Notes: generated from the letters alone by a model not told the origin. 64,000 bases of DNA from Fictibacillus halophilus (GCF_016401385.1 NZ_JAEACF010000001.1:2604001-2668000); one strand, 5' to 3'. Numbered from the stretch's first letter, positions 43,234-52,095 are shown. Program-made: numbers and translations.

Positions 43234-44334
43234 GTGAGCAAAGTCAAATACACCGACCGTTCCATCAGTGCTAAGGAATTAATGTACGCAGTTGCTTCCA
43301 TGGTAATTGGTGTTGGTATCTTTAATTTACCTCGCTATATCACGACTGTAACGAACGGTATTGATGGTGTGATCAGCATTTTATTAATGGGAGGAATCGT
43401 GCTTTTTTTCGTATGGATCATGGGTCAGTTCATTCGAATGTATCCTGGAAAAGGCATCTATGAAATTTTGTTAGCCATTATACCAAAGCCGCTCGCCTTC
43501 CTTTTAATTATTATTTACGGTGCATTTTTCGCTTTACTTGCAGCCTATGAAATACGAGCAATCGCAGAAATCACAAAAAAATATCTACTGCCAAACACTA
43601 GCTCTGATAGTTTAAGCCTGCTCTTTCTGCTTGTTAACGTATATGCGCTTTTTGGTTCTCGTACAGCACTCATTCGTATAAATTCCATGTTCTTACCTGT
43701 CGTATTGATCGTGTCATTATTATTAGTCGTTTTAAATATTCGGATCATGCACCTGGATAACTTTTATCCACTGCTCACCACAGACTTGCAAGGGTATGGA
43801 TCAGGCATGATCAGTATTTTCTTTTCTTTTACCGGCATTTCTATTATCTTAAGCTATTCTTACCTCGTTAATGAACCAGAAAAAGCTTCGTCTGCCGCAG
43901 TAAAAGGTGTATTTATCTCAATAATCATCTACACGATGGTCTTTGTTTCATGTGTTGCTGTCTTCTCTAATCTAGGTACTGATTTTTTAGAGAACCCTAC
44001 GATCGAGCTAGGTAAAGAAATAGAGCTTCCTGGCGGTTTTTTTGAAAGATTCGAATCCGTCTATTTTACGATATGGATCATGACGATCTTTAATACAACA
44101 TCGATGTCTATCGATTCTTCACTCATCGTCTTAGAATCTCTATTTAAAAAAGCGAAGAAAGAAACGCTCATCGTTATCCTGTCTCCTATCATTTTCTTTG
44201 TATCCATGGTTCCGATAGGCATGGAAGGAATGGAAGCAATGGGAACATTTATTGGACGACTCAGCTTAACATTGATGGCTGTTGTTCCAGTACCTCTTTA
44301 TATTATTGCTAAGATAAGAGGAGTGAAAAAATGA
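43234..44334 (+). CDS. Spore germination protein, GerA-family B subunit (permease)
   Basis: 366 residues and ten hydrophobic segments, APC-like fold of the endospore germination permease family. The N-terminal SAKELMYAVASMVIGVGIFNLPR is a marker. This subunit is thought to bind the nutrient germinant. The start is GTG 43234, three bases after the A-subunit stop, with AGAGGAATAAACT ahead. The end overlaps the C subunit by 4 bp (ATGA). Confidence 0.93.
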   Translation: MSKVKYTDRSISAKELMYAVASMVIGVGIFNLPRYITTVTNGIDGVISILLMGGIVLFFVWIMGQFIRMYPGKGIYEILLAIIPKPLAFLLIIIYGAFFALLAAYEIRAIAEITKKYLLPNTSSDSLSLLFLLVNVYALFGSRTALIRINSMFLPVVLIVSLLLVVLNIRIMHLDNFYPLLTTDLQGYGSGMISIFFSFTGISIILSYSYLVNEPEKASSAAVKGVFISIIIYTMVFVSCVAVFSNLGTDFLENPTIELGKEIELPGGFFERFESVYFTIWIMTIFNTTSMSIDSSLIVLESLFKKAKKETLIVILSPIIFFVSMVPIGMEGMEAMGTFIGRLSLTLMAVVPVPLYIIAKIRGVKK

Positions 44335-45473
44335 AAAAACGTTGTTATATCTTATCATTCCTCCTAATTAATAGCTTGTTGCAAGGGTGCGGAGCAAGGG
44401 AGATCGAAAAAAAGGCCTTTGTGATCGGTGTGGGAATCGATCAGGCAAAATCAGATGACGATACGAGCCAGCCCGTGATGAATGGTACTTTTCAAGTTGC
44501 TGTTCCAAGGTCACTAAAGCCCGAGTTAACGAACGAAAAAGCGTATCAAAACTTTGAAGACAAAGGTCACGATCTATCTGAACAGATTTCAAGAATCGCT
44601 CAATACTCTAACAAAGAATTATATTTTGCTCACAATCAAATTATCTTGGTTTCGGATAAGGTAGCCAAACAGCCACAAAGAATGGAGCGTCTGCTTGATT
44701 TTTTTATCAGACATGAAGATATTAGACGAAGTGTTCGTGTCTTCATTACAAAGGGAGATACAAAGCGCTATCTAAACGTTGCGAATAACGAAAGACTGCC
44801 TTCCCTCTATATCGATACGCTGTCCGCTAATGTACAGAATCATTCACGTACTGCGAGTATTAAGAGGTTAGGAGATCTTCAGGAAGATCTCCTAGCTCAT
44901 CGTTCATTTGTCCTGCCGGTGTTGAATTATAAAAGTACAGAAGAGATCAAGATTGGCGGTGCCGCCATCATAAAAGGAGAATCAAGCAGATTAACACATT
45001 TCCTAAATGAAAAAGATACAGAAGCTATGAACATTTTGAAGGGTGAATTTCAAAAGGGTATGCTTTATTTCCAGTTAGAGGATGATCTATACATCTATAA
45101 AATAGATAACTCGAAAAGCAAGATCAAACTCGTTTCAACAGCAAATGGACAACTTACTTTCAGAATAACTGTCAGCGTTGAAGGAGAAATACAAGAAGTC
45201 AATAAGAAGATGGATACACGTACTGTTTCAGCAGATCGTGTGAAAAAAGAGGTAGAGAAACAGATTGCTAAGAAAACCGGAAAATTTATTAAGAAATTGC
45301 AGACACAATATAAAACCGATGTTCTTGGCCTCGGTGTCTACATGGAAAAGCATCACCATAAAGAATGGCTAAAGCTTAAAAAGGATTGGGAAACTGGTGA
45401 TAATCACTTTAGCCAAGTGAAAATAAACACACACATCCATACGACGATTAGCTCAGCAGGAGGTCTAAGATAA
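44331..45473 (+). CDS. Spore germination lipoprotein, GerA-family C subunit
   Basis: 380 residues. A lipoprotein signal ends LLQGC with Cys20 lipidated (substrate of Lgt encoded at 9009). The Ger(x)C family block FVIGVGIDQAK directly follows, and the GGAAIIKGE segment marks domain 2. It is anchored to the outside of the spore inner membrane and needed for receptor function. Start ATG follows GAGGAGTGAAAA and overlaps the B-subunit stop. Confidence 0.93.
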   Translation: MKKRCYILSFLLINSLLQGCGAREIEKKAFVIGVGIDQAKSDDDTSQPVMNGTFQVAVPRSLKPELTNEKAYQNFEDKGHDLSEQISRIAQYSNKELYFAHNQIILVSDKVAKQPQRMERLLDFFIRHEDIRRSVRVFITKGDTKRYLNVANNERLPSLYIDTLSANVQNHSRTASIKRLGDLQEDLLAHRSFVLPVLNYKSTEEIKIGGAAIIKGESSRLTHFLNEKDTEAMNILKGEFQKGMLYFQLEDDLYIYKIDNSKSKIKLVSTANGQLTFRITVSVEGEIQEVNKKMDTRTVSADRVKKEVEKQIAKKTGKFIKKLQTQYKTDVLGLGVYMEKHHHKEWLKLKKDWETGDNHFSQVKINTHIHTTISSAGGLR

Positions 45474-45476
45474 GCA

Positions 45477-45653
45477 ATGTTCGAGATGAATGAATTATTA
45501 CCTCGCATTCTTAGTTGGCGATTTATCCTTTTCACCGTGCTTTCCTTCTTATTTCCGTTCACTTACATCACACTGTATAAGTTGTTGCAAAAAAGAGGGA
45601 TGCCACTATGGAAAAAGGAGACTCGCACCACTACAAAAATAAATAAACAATAG
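45477..45653 (+). CDS. Small membrane protein in ger operon, possible D subunit
   Basis: 58 residues. One clear hydrophobic helix (residues about 14-36, FILFTVLSFLFPFTYITLY) followed by a basic tail (WKKETRTTTKINKQ). It starts 3 bp after the C-subunit stop with GGAGGT 12 bases ahead of ATG 45477. Some GerA-type operons encode a fourth, small, membrane-spanning D protein; position and topology fit this, although known D proteins often have two helices. The assignment is inferred, and no sequence signature is known to me. Confidence 0.65.
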   Translation: MFEMNELLPRILSWRFILFTVLSFLFPFTYITLYKLLQKRGMPLWKKETRTTTKINKQ

Positions 45654-45667
45654 GTAAAGGTGTCGCT

Positions 45668-45730
45668 ATGATGTTCCTCATTTCAGTCTATCCTCTACTC
45701 ATAACGTTTTACCATGTACGCATAAGGTAA
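45668..45730 (+). CDS. Possible 20-residue hydrophobic microprotein
   Basis: MMFLISVYPLLITFYHVRIR follows the small ger gene by 14 bp, with AAAGGTG six bases ahead of ATG. The product would be a single short hydrophobic segment with a basic end. It may be real or chance. Confidence 0.3.
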   Translation: MMFLISVYPLLITFYHVRIR

Positions 45731-45761
45731 TTCTTAGAGTATAAATGAAAGGGGGAATTTC

Positions 45762-46418
45762 ATGGATACGGTATTGTATTTCATCTATACAGCAGCTTAC
45801 CTCGTTTTACTTATTATGTGCATAAACTTCGGCAACAGATGGGATACTTCTTCCCTACTCTGTTTGGTCGTGTTCGGACTTGTATTTGATAACGGACTGA
45901 TCGCCGTAGGAAGATTTTTAGGAGAAGGATCTCTATTAGAAAACTTGAGCTATTTACGATTTTGGTTTCATGCGTTCTTCACCCCTACGCTCGTTCTATT
46001 TTCATGGAGTGTTTTAAACAGAGCTGGGATTAAGTTCGCCGAGCGAAAAGCTGTATACATAGGAGCTCTTCTCTACACGATTGCTCTTGTCATAATGGAA
46101 ATTGTAACCGAAACATATGGGATAAAGATTGTTCCTGAGAGAGAACATGGATTACTTCGCTATGTTTCAGCAGAACCCTCATCAGGTCCTCCTCTCATGG
46201 TCCTGTTCGTATCTATCGCTTTAATTACTGCAGGTGCGATCCTTTGGAAAAAAACGGGCTGGAAGTGGATGTTTATTGGTTCCGTTGTAATGACAGTCGG
46301 AAGCGCAGTCCCTATTTCAGTGGAAAGTGCTGCTGTCACGAACGGATTTGAGTTATTTCTGATGATTACACTTGTTGCAACGAAGATCCACCAAGAAAGT
46401 AAAATGAAAGGTGCTTAA
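45762..46418 (+). CDS. Membrane protein of unknown function, 218 residues
   Basis: Seven hydrophobic segments fill the chain. Residues such as RFWFHAFFTP and the WKKTGWKWMFIGSVVMTVG segment lie between helices; no family could be named. The site AAAGGGGGAATTTC precedes ATG 45762 closely. It is directly upstream of an alpha/beta hydrolase gene with 1 bp between stop and start, so the two are surely co-expressed. A role in lipid or cell-envelope metabolism with the hydrolase is possible but not shown. Confidence 0.75.
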   Translation: MDTVLYFIYTAAYLVLLIMCINFGNRWDTSSLLCLVVFGLVFDNGLIAVGRFLGEGSLLENLSYLRFWFHAFFTPTLVLFSWSVLNRAGIKFAERKAVYIGALLYTIALVIMEIVTETYGIKIVPEREHGLLRYVSAEPSSGPPLMVLFVSIALITAGAILWKKTGWKWMFIGSVVMTVGSAVPISVESAAVTNGFELFLMITLVATKIHQESKMKGA

Positions 46419-46419
46419 G

Positions 46420-47145
46420 ATGAAAAGAATAATCAAGAAAGCTTTTCTTGTAATAGCAGTACTATTTGTATGCGCCTTGATTGGATTTTTTGTGTGGACT
46501 CAACAGACCTATGAACCTACTAAAGAACTGTTGAGTAGTGTTGGAGACATTGAGCGTGAAGACGATTGGGTGACCTTCAAGCCTAGCGGGACTAATAAGG
46601 AGGTAGGCATTGTCCTCTATCCGGGCGCAAAAGTTGAACCAGAAGCTTATGGTTATCTCGGAAAGTCATTATCAGAAGCTGGATACACCGTCGGAATCCC
46701 GAAATTCAACCTAAACCTTGCCATGATTGAGGCAAATAAAGCAGAAGAATGGATCAAGCAAAATCCATCTATTAAGAAGTGGTTTATTGGCGGCCACTCC
46801 CTTGGAGGAGTAAGCGCTGCTACGTTTGCAGATGAAAACCCAGATGTAATAACAGGGGTTATCCTGCTCGCCTCCTATCCTGCTAATGGTGATGACTTCT
46901 CAAAAAAAGACACACCGATTCTATCAATTTATGCTGAAAAAGATGGGCTGACAACTAAGGAAAAGATCGAGAAAACGAAAAGATTGTTGTCGCGTGAAAC
47001 TGTTTTATTTGAGATCAAAGGTGGAAATCATGCTCAATTTGGCATGTACGGAGAACAAAAAGGCGATCATCCAGCAGACATTTCTGCTCAAGCACAGCAA
47101 GATATCATCGCTGTTGAGATGATTAAGTGGTTAGAAAAGCATTAA
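46420..47145 (+). CDS. Membrane-anchored alpha/beta hydrolase
   Basis: 241 residues. An N-terminal hydrophobic helix (about residues 6-26) anchors or exports the protein. The nucleophile elbow GGHSLGG is in IGGHSLGGVSAATFA; a catalytic Asp is likely in YAEKDGLT and the His in GGNHAQFG. It could hydrolyse esters or act on a membrane lipid. ATG 46420 has AAAGGTGCTTAAG ahead; the GTG three codons upstream overlaps it. A terminator follows. Confidence 0.85.
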   Translation: MKRIIKKAFLVIAVLFVCALIGFFVWTQQTYEPTKELLSSVGDIEREDDWVTFKPSGTNKEVGIVLYPGAKVEPEAYGYLGKSLSEAGYTVGIPKFNLNLAMIEANKAEEWIKQNPSIKKWFIGGHSLGGVSAATFADENPDVITGVILLASYPANGDDFSKKDTPILSIYAEKDGLTTKEKIEKTKRLLSRETVLFEIKGGNHAQFGMYGEQKGDHPADISAQAQQDIIAVEMIKWLEKH

Positions 47146-47157
47146 CCGATATAAGCA

Positions 47158-47187
47158 AAAAAAACTCACTATCTTGTGAGTTTTTTT
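47158..47187. terminator. Terminator between hydrolase and AEC transporter genes
   Basis: Stem AAACTCAC / GTGAGTTT with A and T runs on both sides; bidirectional. Confidence 0.85.
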
Positions 47188-48091
47188 ACATTAAAATCGC
47201 GAGCAATATTGGCAGAGTGATTAGTGAAAAAAGTGTACTCACTAACGTTGCACTTGATACGAAATCAGGCTCTGTTCCAAACTGTAACGCATACATCGTC
47301 GTGTTTGCAGCTGATGGCATCGCCGCCATAAGGATCATAATCGCTGCGAGCATATCATCAACAGGAAGAATCAAGGTGATAAAAAATGCGATCAGTGGTG
47401 ACACTGCTAATTTTAGTAGCAGCGAATACGTTAACTTCTCCACTTGTACGTGGCGCAATGATATCTTCGCGAGTTGCATGCCGAGTATGATCATGATCGT
47501 CGGTATCGCAGAGTTCGCTACAAGATCAAGAGCTTCGGATACAGAGCCTTCTATAGGTATGTGTAACTGTTGAAAGACTACTCCCGCTATCGCTCCATAT
47601 ACGATAGGCATACGTCGCACTGCTCTTAACGCTGAAGAGATCCCGTCGTTTTCCGGACTGCCTTTTGCTGCATAATAGACACCAACTGTACACATGACTA
47701 ACTGCTGAATAACCATAAGAACAACCGCATAATCTAACCCCGCTGCACCAAACGCGAACAGCGCGACTGGAGTTCCATAGTTCCCATTATTCATAAAAGC
47801 AGAAGCTAAAATGACACCGCATGTTTCCCGCATATTGTATCTTTTAAAATAACTGATCACGTACACGAGACCGATCAAAGTGAAACACAGAATGAGCGTA
47901 TAAATGAGCATATATCCATACGTTTTCGTAAAAGTAGTTTCATAAAACGTCCGAAAAACTAGAAAAGGGGACATCAGATAAAGTGCCATCTTGGAAAGTG
48001 TTTGTGTTTCGAAACCTATCGTCTTTTGACCGATAAATCCGATGCCAAAAATCGCAAATACCGGAAGAATGATGCTCAGCAGCTCAATCAT
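47186..48091 (-). CDS. Auxin efflux carrier (AEC) family transporter
   Basis: 301 residues, ten hydrophobic segments in two halves. The first half has SAFMNNGNYGTPVALFAFG, the NxGxxG element that is the family's hallmark, and the second half MAAMPSAANTTMYALQFG, a parallel crossing motif. These carriers export or import organic acids such as malate. Start ATG follows AAGGGGTAAGAC. Single gene with terminators on both sides; substrate unknown. Confidence 0.88.
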   Translation of the reverse strand: MIELLSIILPVFAIFGIGFIGQKTIGFETQTLSKMALYLMSPFLVFRTFYETTFTKTYGYMLIYTLILCFTLIGLVYVISYFKRYNMRETCGVILASAFMNNGNYGTPVALFAFGAAGLDYAVVLMVIQQLVMCTVGVYYAAKGSPENDGISSALRAVRRMPIVYGAIAGVVFQQLHIPIEGSVSEALDLVANSAIPTIMIILGMQLAKISLRHVQVEKLTYSLLLKLAVSPLIAFFITLILPVDDMLAAIMILMAAMPSAANTTMYALQFGTEPDFVSSATLVSTLFSLITLPILLAILM

Positions 48092-48122
48092 GTCTTACCC
48101 CTTCTTTCTGTTAAATACAACG

Positions 48123-48152
48123 AAAAAAGCCGATCTGAGAGATCAGCACTTT
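48123..48152 (-). terminator. Terminator of azoR-like gene
   Basis: AGTGCTGATCT / AGATCGGCTTT stem on the minus strand with a short loop and U run. Confidence 0.75.
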
Positions 48153-48205
48153 TCTAAATATGATAGCACAAGGGGAAACATTCTTCCTTTTTCTTGATTT
48201 ACTTC

Positions 48206-48841
48206 TTAAAACGTATGTGCGGAATCTTTAGCACGAGCAATCGCATTCTCTTTAATTTCATTAGCTTTATCTGGCATGGCCGCATGTCCCTCAACAAACA
48301 ATCCCTGGAACGATGGTACGCCAAAAAATTGCATGATCACACTTAGATAACGATGCCCCATCTCCATTGCTGCAGCAGGCCCTTCTGAATAGATCCCGCC
48401 GCTAGCTTGTATATGTAAAGCTTTCTTATTCGTTAGAAGACCCACTGGTCCTTGCTCTGTATATTTGAACGCTTTTCCTGCCACAGCCACTGAATCGATG
48501 TACGCTTTCATAACAGGTGGAAATGAGAAATTCCACATTGGCGTTACAAAGATATATTTATCAGCAGATACAAATTGCTCACAAAGCTCTGAAAGTCTTC
48601 CTACTTTCGCCTTTTCTTCAGAAGACAGCTCCTCAAGCCCTTTACCAGATTGTAGTTTCCCCCATCCACTAAATACATCAAGGTCGATGTGAGGAATGTT
48701 TTCTTTATATAAATCAACATGGATCAATTCATGATCCGCATTAACCTTTTTGTATTCATCAATAAATGCTTTACCAACAGCCATGCTGTATGAACCTTTA
48801 TCATCATGAGGATGCGCCGTAATATATAATACCTTTGTCAT
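48206..48841 (-). CDS. azoR: FMN-dependent NADH-azoreductase
   Basis: 211 residues, flavodoxin-like. The FMN-binding blocks are [18 protein letters not shown] at the N-terminus, [17 protein letters not shown] in the middle and the loop [11 protein letters not shown]. It reduces azo dyes and quinones with NADH and is linked to thiol-quinone stress in Bacillus. Length and sequence resemble AzoR1/AzoR2 of Bacillus subtilis; I cannot say which. Only a weak ribosome site, GTAGG, precedes ATG 48841. Confidence 0.92.
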   Translation of the reverse strand: MTKVLYITAHPHDDKGSYSMAVGKAFIDEYKKVNADHELIHVDLYKENIPHIDLDVFSGWGKLQSGKGLEELSSEEKAKVGRLSELCEQFVSADKYIFVTPMWNFSFPPVMKAYIDSVAVAGKAFKYTEQGPVGLLTNKKALHIQASGGIYSEGPAAAMEMGHRYLSVIMQFFGVPSFQGLFVEGHAAMPDKANEIKENAIARAKDSAHTF

Positions 48842-48909
48842 GTAAACCTACACTGCCTTTCTATTGGTTGATTTTTTCTTTATGATTTAAAGTATTGTCT
48901 TCTTTGAAA

Positions 48910-49038
48910 GTTGTTTGAAGTGGAAGGTGCGAGACTCCTGCGGGACAGGTGGGCAGGTGAGACACTTAAGAGTGAAACGTACGAATGTGGCTCACCGCCT
49001 GCCCCGCGGAAAGCGAGCAACCTGGAACGGAAAACAAC
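48910..49038 (-). repeat. Palindromic dispersed intergenic repeat, copy E
   Basis: GTTGTTT to AAACAAC, 129 bp, opposite orientation to copy A but with almost the same middle sequence. Arms are GGGACAGGTGGGCAGGTGAG and CTCACCGCCTGCCCCGCGG. Both ends changed together (GTTGATT to GTTGTTT, AATCAAC to AAACAAC), so terminal pairing is kept. Confidence 0.85.
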
Positions 49039-49068
49039 TGCTTACGAAAACAGCCTTTTTTTAGTTCT

Positions 49069-49209
49069 TCACGAATGATTAAAAGGATTTCCAGCAATGT
49101 TCTCTCTCATTTCATCTGTTAAAAGAAACACCTCTTGTGAAAGATCATTGTTGAAAACTTCATGGTTTAAAAGACTCCCATCATAATGGACCGGTTTATC
49201 TTCATTCAT
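49069..49209 (-). CDS. Small protein, 46 residues
   Basis: Not recognised. MNEDKPVHYDGSLLNHEV begins an acidic, soluble chain that ends ENIAGNPFNHS. The ribosome site GGAGGTGAATGTTTAG ahead of ATG 49209 is excellent, which is the main reason to believe it. The codon pattern is normal for the window. It lies between repeat E and the SASP gene, on the same strand as the SASP gene but separated by its terminator. Confidence 0.6.
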   Translation of the reverse strand: MNEDKPVHYDGSLLNHEVFNNDLSQEVFLLTDEMRENIAGNPFNHS

Positions 49210-49282
49210 CTAAACATTCACCTCCAACAGAGATAGTTTAAACGGTTGTTTAAAGTTTGATTCATAAAATATTACCGAAAAT

Positions 49283-49311
49283 AAAAAAGCTATCTGCATA
49301 AAACAGATAGC
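49283..49311 (-). terminator. Terminator of the SASP gene
   Basis: Perfect 8-base stem GCTATCTG / CAGATAGC and a U run on the minus strand. Confidence 0.9.
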
Positions 49312-49332
49312 CATAGCAAAAGATTTTAAAAA

Positions 49333-49524
49333 TTAGTAACGTTGTCCGCCTAAAGCTTGTGCTACAAGACGCTTAGTGATTTCTCCACCTACAGATCCGT
49401 TTGCACGTGAAGTAGTGTCTGGTCCAAGGTTTACACCGAACTCAGAAGCGATCTCATACTTCATTTGATCAAGAGCTCCTTGAGCTCCAGGTACTGATAA
49501 TTGGTTGCTGTTGTTTTTAGCCAT
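49333..49524 (-). CDS. Alpha/beta-type small acid-soluble spore protein
   Basis: 63 residues. SASPs coat and protect spore DNA and are degraded on germination. The GPR protease site is in [10 protein letters not shown] (cut after Glu24), and both family blocks are present: [20 protein letters not shown] at 8-27, [15 protein letters not shown] towards the end. ATG 49524 follows GGGAGGTGAATAGA; three extra codons upstream are ignored. A SigG-type promoter lies about 30 bp ahead. Confidence 0.95.
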   Translation of the reverse strand: MAKNNSNQLSVPGAQGALDQMKYEIASEFGVNLGPDTTSRANGSVGGEITKRLVAQALGGQRY

Positions 49525-49553
49525 TCTATTCACCTCCCTTTCTTTTCTATTCT

Positions 49554-49583
49554 TAGAATCCCACTAACTTATAATCTTATTCA
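49554..49583 (-). promoter_or_regulatory. SigG-type promoter of the SASP gene
   Basis: Minus strand TGAATA (49578-49583), 17-base spacer, GATTCTA (49554-49560). The -35 matches the SigG consensus exactly; the -10 matches CATACTA at 5 of 7. Confidence 0.65.
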
Positions 49584-49755
49584 TAACCTTCGAAAATTTT
49601 TTTCAATGTTTCATTAGGTGCATGTGTAATTTAGTATCTAATTGTGATTTGATACAGTTTGTCCAAACACTTTAGACAAGTCTGCATAAGATATGGAGAA
49701 GAGAGGATACACCGAATATTCTCTTTTCGGAAGTTCTATATGGGGGGAATTCATT

Positions 49756-49839
49756 GTGAGTTTCATTAGTATCTTAAACGGGATTTTATCTTCTAAAAAA
49801 CGTGCAAAAAGTAAGAAAAACAAGAAGAGAATCGGCTAA
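49756..49839 (+). CDS. 27-residue amphipathic/basic microprotein
   Basis: GTG start at 49756, 8 bases after GGGGGG. The first half is hydrophobic (VSFISILNGILSS), the second half almost all Lys and Arg (KKRAKSKKNKKRIG). A clear terminator starts 21 bp after the stop, so the gene forms its own transcription unit. Upstream, CATAAGATA at 49685-49693 with AC 16 bases before it resembles a SigK promoter. Function unknown; small basic spore or membrane-binding peptide is a guess. Confidence 0.5.
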   Translation: MSFISILNGILSSKKRAKSKKNKKRIG

Positions 49840-49860
49840 CCCAATTCTTTAAAGCCAAAA

Positions 49861-49888
49861 AAAAGCTAGCCTTATGGTTAGCTTTTTT
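49861..49888 (+). terminator. Terminator of the 27-residue gene
   Basis: AAAAGCTA-G-CC / GG-T-TAGCTTTT with TTAT loop and T run. Confidence 0.85.
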
Positions 49889-50041
49889 GATTTCGCTTTG
49901 TCGTTGAACCTACTTTTAGGGTCAAAATTTGTGAATAGCATTCTTTTCGTATAGACTAATGTTGCTTATAATACGCCATACTTTTAGTGTTGATTAGCCT
50001 AAAGTATACATAACTTGATTCTTCTTTAGGAGGATGACATC

Positions 50042-50719
50042 GTGACGAAAATTTTAATTGTTGATGATGATAAGAATATTTTAGAGTTAGTACATTTACA
50101 TTTAACTGAAGCAGGATATCAAGTGTTTCAAGCCCGAGATGGCATAGAAGCTTTAGACATCTTACGACTAAAGAGGTGTGATCTTGCGGTAGTTGATGTG
50201 ATGATGCCCTATATGGACGGTTTTGTCTTAACAAGAGAGATACGTCAAAATTACGATATCCCTATCATCTTATTAACGTCTAAAAACCAGATCGAGGATA
50301 AAGAACAGGGCTACCTATCTGGAACAGATGATTATCTTGTAAAACCGTTTGAAGCGAGAGAATTACTCTTTCGAATTAAGGCACTTTTAAGACGCTATGA
50401 TAAACAACAAGATGAATCCATCATTAGCTTAGGACATACAACGGTAAACAAAAAAAGCTATGAAGTTCATATAAACGACCTAACGATTCTATTACCTTTG
50501 AAAGAATTCGAACTGCTGTATTTTTTTATATCAAATCCTAAGCAGACTTTTACACGCGATCAACTCATTCAACACATTTGGGGAATAGATTATGAAGGCG
50601 ATGAACGCACTGTAGATGTTCATGTCAAAAGATTAAGAGAACGCTTTTCCAAACTAACAGATGATTTTCAGATCAAAACGGTTCGTGGAGTTGGTTATTT
50701 ATTGGAGGTAAAAAAATGA
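50042..50719 (+). CDS. hssR: Response regulator HssR (OmpR family), haem sensing
   Basis: 225 residues. The receiver domain has the acidic pocket VDDD, phospho-acceptor Asp52 in VVDVMMPYMDG and Lys of YLVKPF. The OmpR-type winged helix includes IWGIDYEGDERTVDVHVKRLRERF. The sequence resembles staphylococcal HssR along its whole length (e.g. LSGTDDYLVKPFEARELLFRI). It should bind the hrtBA promoter when phosphorylated by HssS. Start is GTG 50042 after TAGGAGGATGACATC; the stop overlaps hssS by 4 bp. Confidence 0.88.
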   Translation: MTKILIVDDDKNILELVHLHLTEAGYQVFQARDGIEALDILRLKRCDLAVVDVMMPYMDGFVLTREIRQNYDIPIILLTSKNQIEDKEQGYLSGTDDYLVKPFEARELLFRIKALLRRYDKQQDESIISLGHTTVNKKSYEVHINDLTILLPLKEFELLYFFISNPKQTFTRDQLIQHIWGIDYEGDERTVDVHVKRLRERFSKLTDDFQIKTVRGVGYLLEVKK

Positions 50720-52095
50720 AGTCGCTGTATACCAAATTTGTTGTTATAACGATTGGGATTATGCTTTTAAGCGGCGTATTAGCTTTTATCGCCTCAAATA
50801 CTTACTATCAACAAAAATTAAAACCGGCTAATGATCAAAAAAATACAACGATTGCGCTTGAGATGGTTTCCTTTATCGAAGAACACCCTACCATCAACCT
50901 GAACGAATACTTGAAGAACCTTTCCGCTATAGGTTATCAAATCTACCTTGTAGAAAGAACAGGAAAAGATACATACTTTGGTGCAAAATTTCGTAACACC
51001 TCACTTCCACACTCAACGAGAGAGAGTGTACTGAATGGTGAGATCTATCATGGGATTCTTCATTTTCCAAAGCAAACATTTGTAACTGGTTTTTTTGCAA
51101 ACGAACTAAGTAATTCGATTGGTGTTCCTCTAACACATCAGGAAGAAAAATATGCTCTGTTTATTCGACCTGATATCAAACTCCTTTTTAATGAGATGCA
51201 TGTTCTATTCGGCTGGCTGTTTGGCTTGATGATTGTCCTCAGTATTTTGATGGTAGTCATAAGTGCAAAATATTTAGTAAAACCCATATCAAAATTAACC
51301 ATTGCCACTAAATCACTCTCACAAGGAAGTTATGCTGTTGAGCTCGATACGAAACGCAGCGATGAATTAGGTATGCTTTCTCACAGCTTCAAACAGATGG
51401 CACGAAAGCTAGAACAATCAGATGAGATGCGAAAAGAATTCATTTCAAATATTTCTCATGACATACAGTCTCCACTATCCAATATAAAAGGGTATACCAA
51501 CCTGTTAGAAAAAGAAGATCTAAGTTCAAACGATCGAATGCAATACATCTCTGTTATAAATGGGGAGATCAGTAGACTCTCAAACTTAACAAAGCAATTG
51601 CTACTTCTTGCCTCACTGGATCGGAACGAAGATATCCTACAGAAAAAAACGTTCAATCTCTCACTGCAGATTAAAGAACTCGTTCGAAATTATCAATGGT
51701 TAATAAACGAAAAAGGAATGATGCTTACCTATTCCTTACCAGATACCGAATATTTCGGCGATCCTTCATTATTGAATACCGTATGGGATAACCTTTTAAC
51801 CAATGCCATTAAATATAATAATCCGGATGGAAGTATTGAGATATCCGTTGAAACGAGAGAAAAATTAATTTTTATCACTTTTAAAGATACTGGGATAGGC
51901 ATGAACGAGAAAGAAGTGGAAAGGATTTTTGACCGCTTTTATCGAGCTGATGTTGCTCGATCAAAAACCGTTGAGGGGACTGGACTAGGTCTATCTATCG
52001 TAGCTACTATTGTAAAAATGCATGATGGACAAATCGTTGTGAAAAGTAAAGAGAATGAAGGAACTTCGATTGTCGTTGAATTACCTGTAGATTAA
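50716..52095 (+). CDS. hssS: Sensor histidine kinase HssS
   Basis: 459 residues. Two membrane helices (about 6-28 and 163-185) bracket a 135-residue outer sensor domain; a HAMP linker follows, then phospho-acceptor His248 in NISHDIQSPLSNIKGY, N box NLLTNAIKYN, G1 DTGIGM and G2 GTGLGLSI. In HssS haem is sensed within the membrane-near region. ATG 50716 overlaps the hssR stop with GGAGGTAAAAAA ahead. Followed by a terminator before hrtBA. Confidence 0.88.
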   Translation: MKSLYTKFVVITIGIMLLSGVLAFIASNTYYQQKLKPANDQKNTTIALEMVSFIEEHPTINLNEYLKNLSAIGYQIYLVERTGKDTYFGAKFRNTSLPHSTRESVLNGEIYHGILHFPKQTFVTGFFANELSNSIGVPLTHQEEKYALFIRPDIKLLFNEMHVLFGWLFGLMIVLSILMVVISAKYLVKPISKLTIATKSLSQGSYAVELDTKRSDELGMLSHSFKQMARKLEQSDEMRKEFISNISHDIQSPLSNIKGYTNLLEKEDLSSNDRMQYISVINGEISRLSNLTKQLLLLASLDRNEDILQKKTFNLSLQIKELVRNYQWLINEKGMMLTYSLPDTEYFGDPSLLNTVWDNLLTNAIKYNNPDGSIEISVETREKLIFITFKDTGIGMNEKEVERIFDRFYRADVARSKTVEGTGLGLSIVATIVKMHDGQIVVKSKENEGTSIVVELPVD

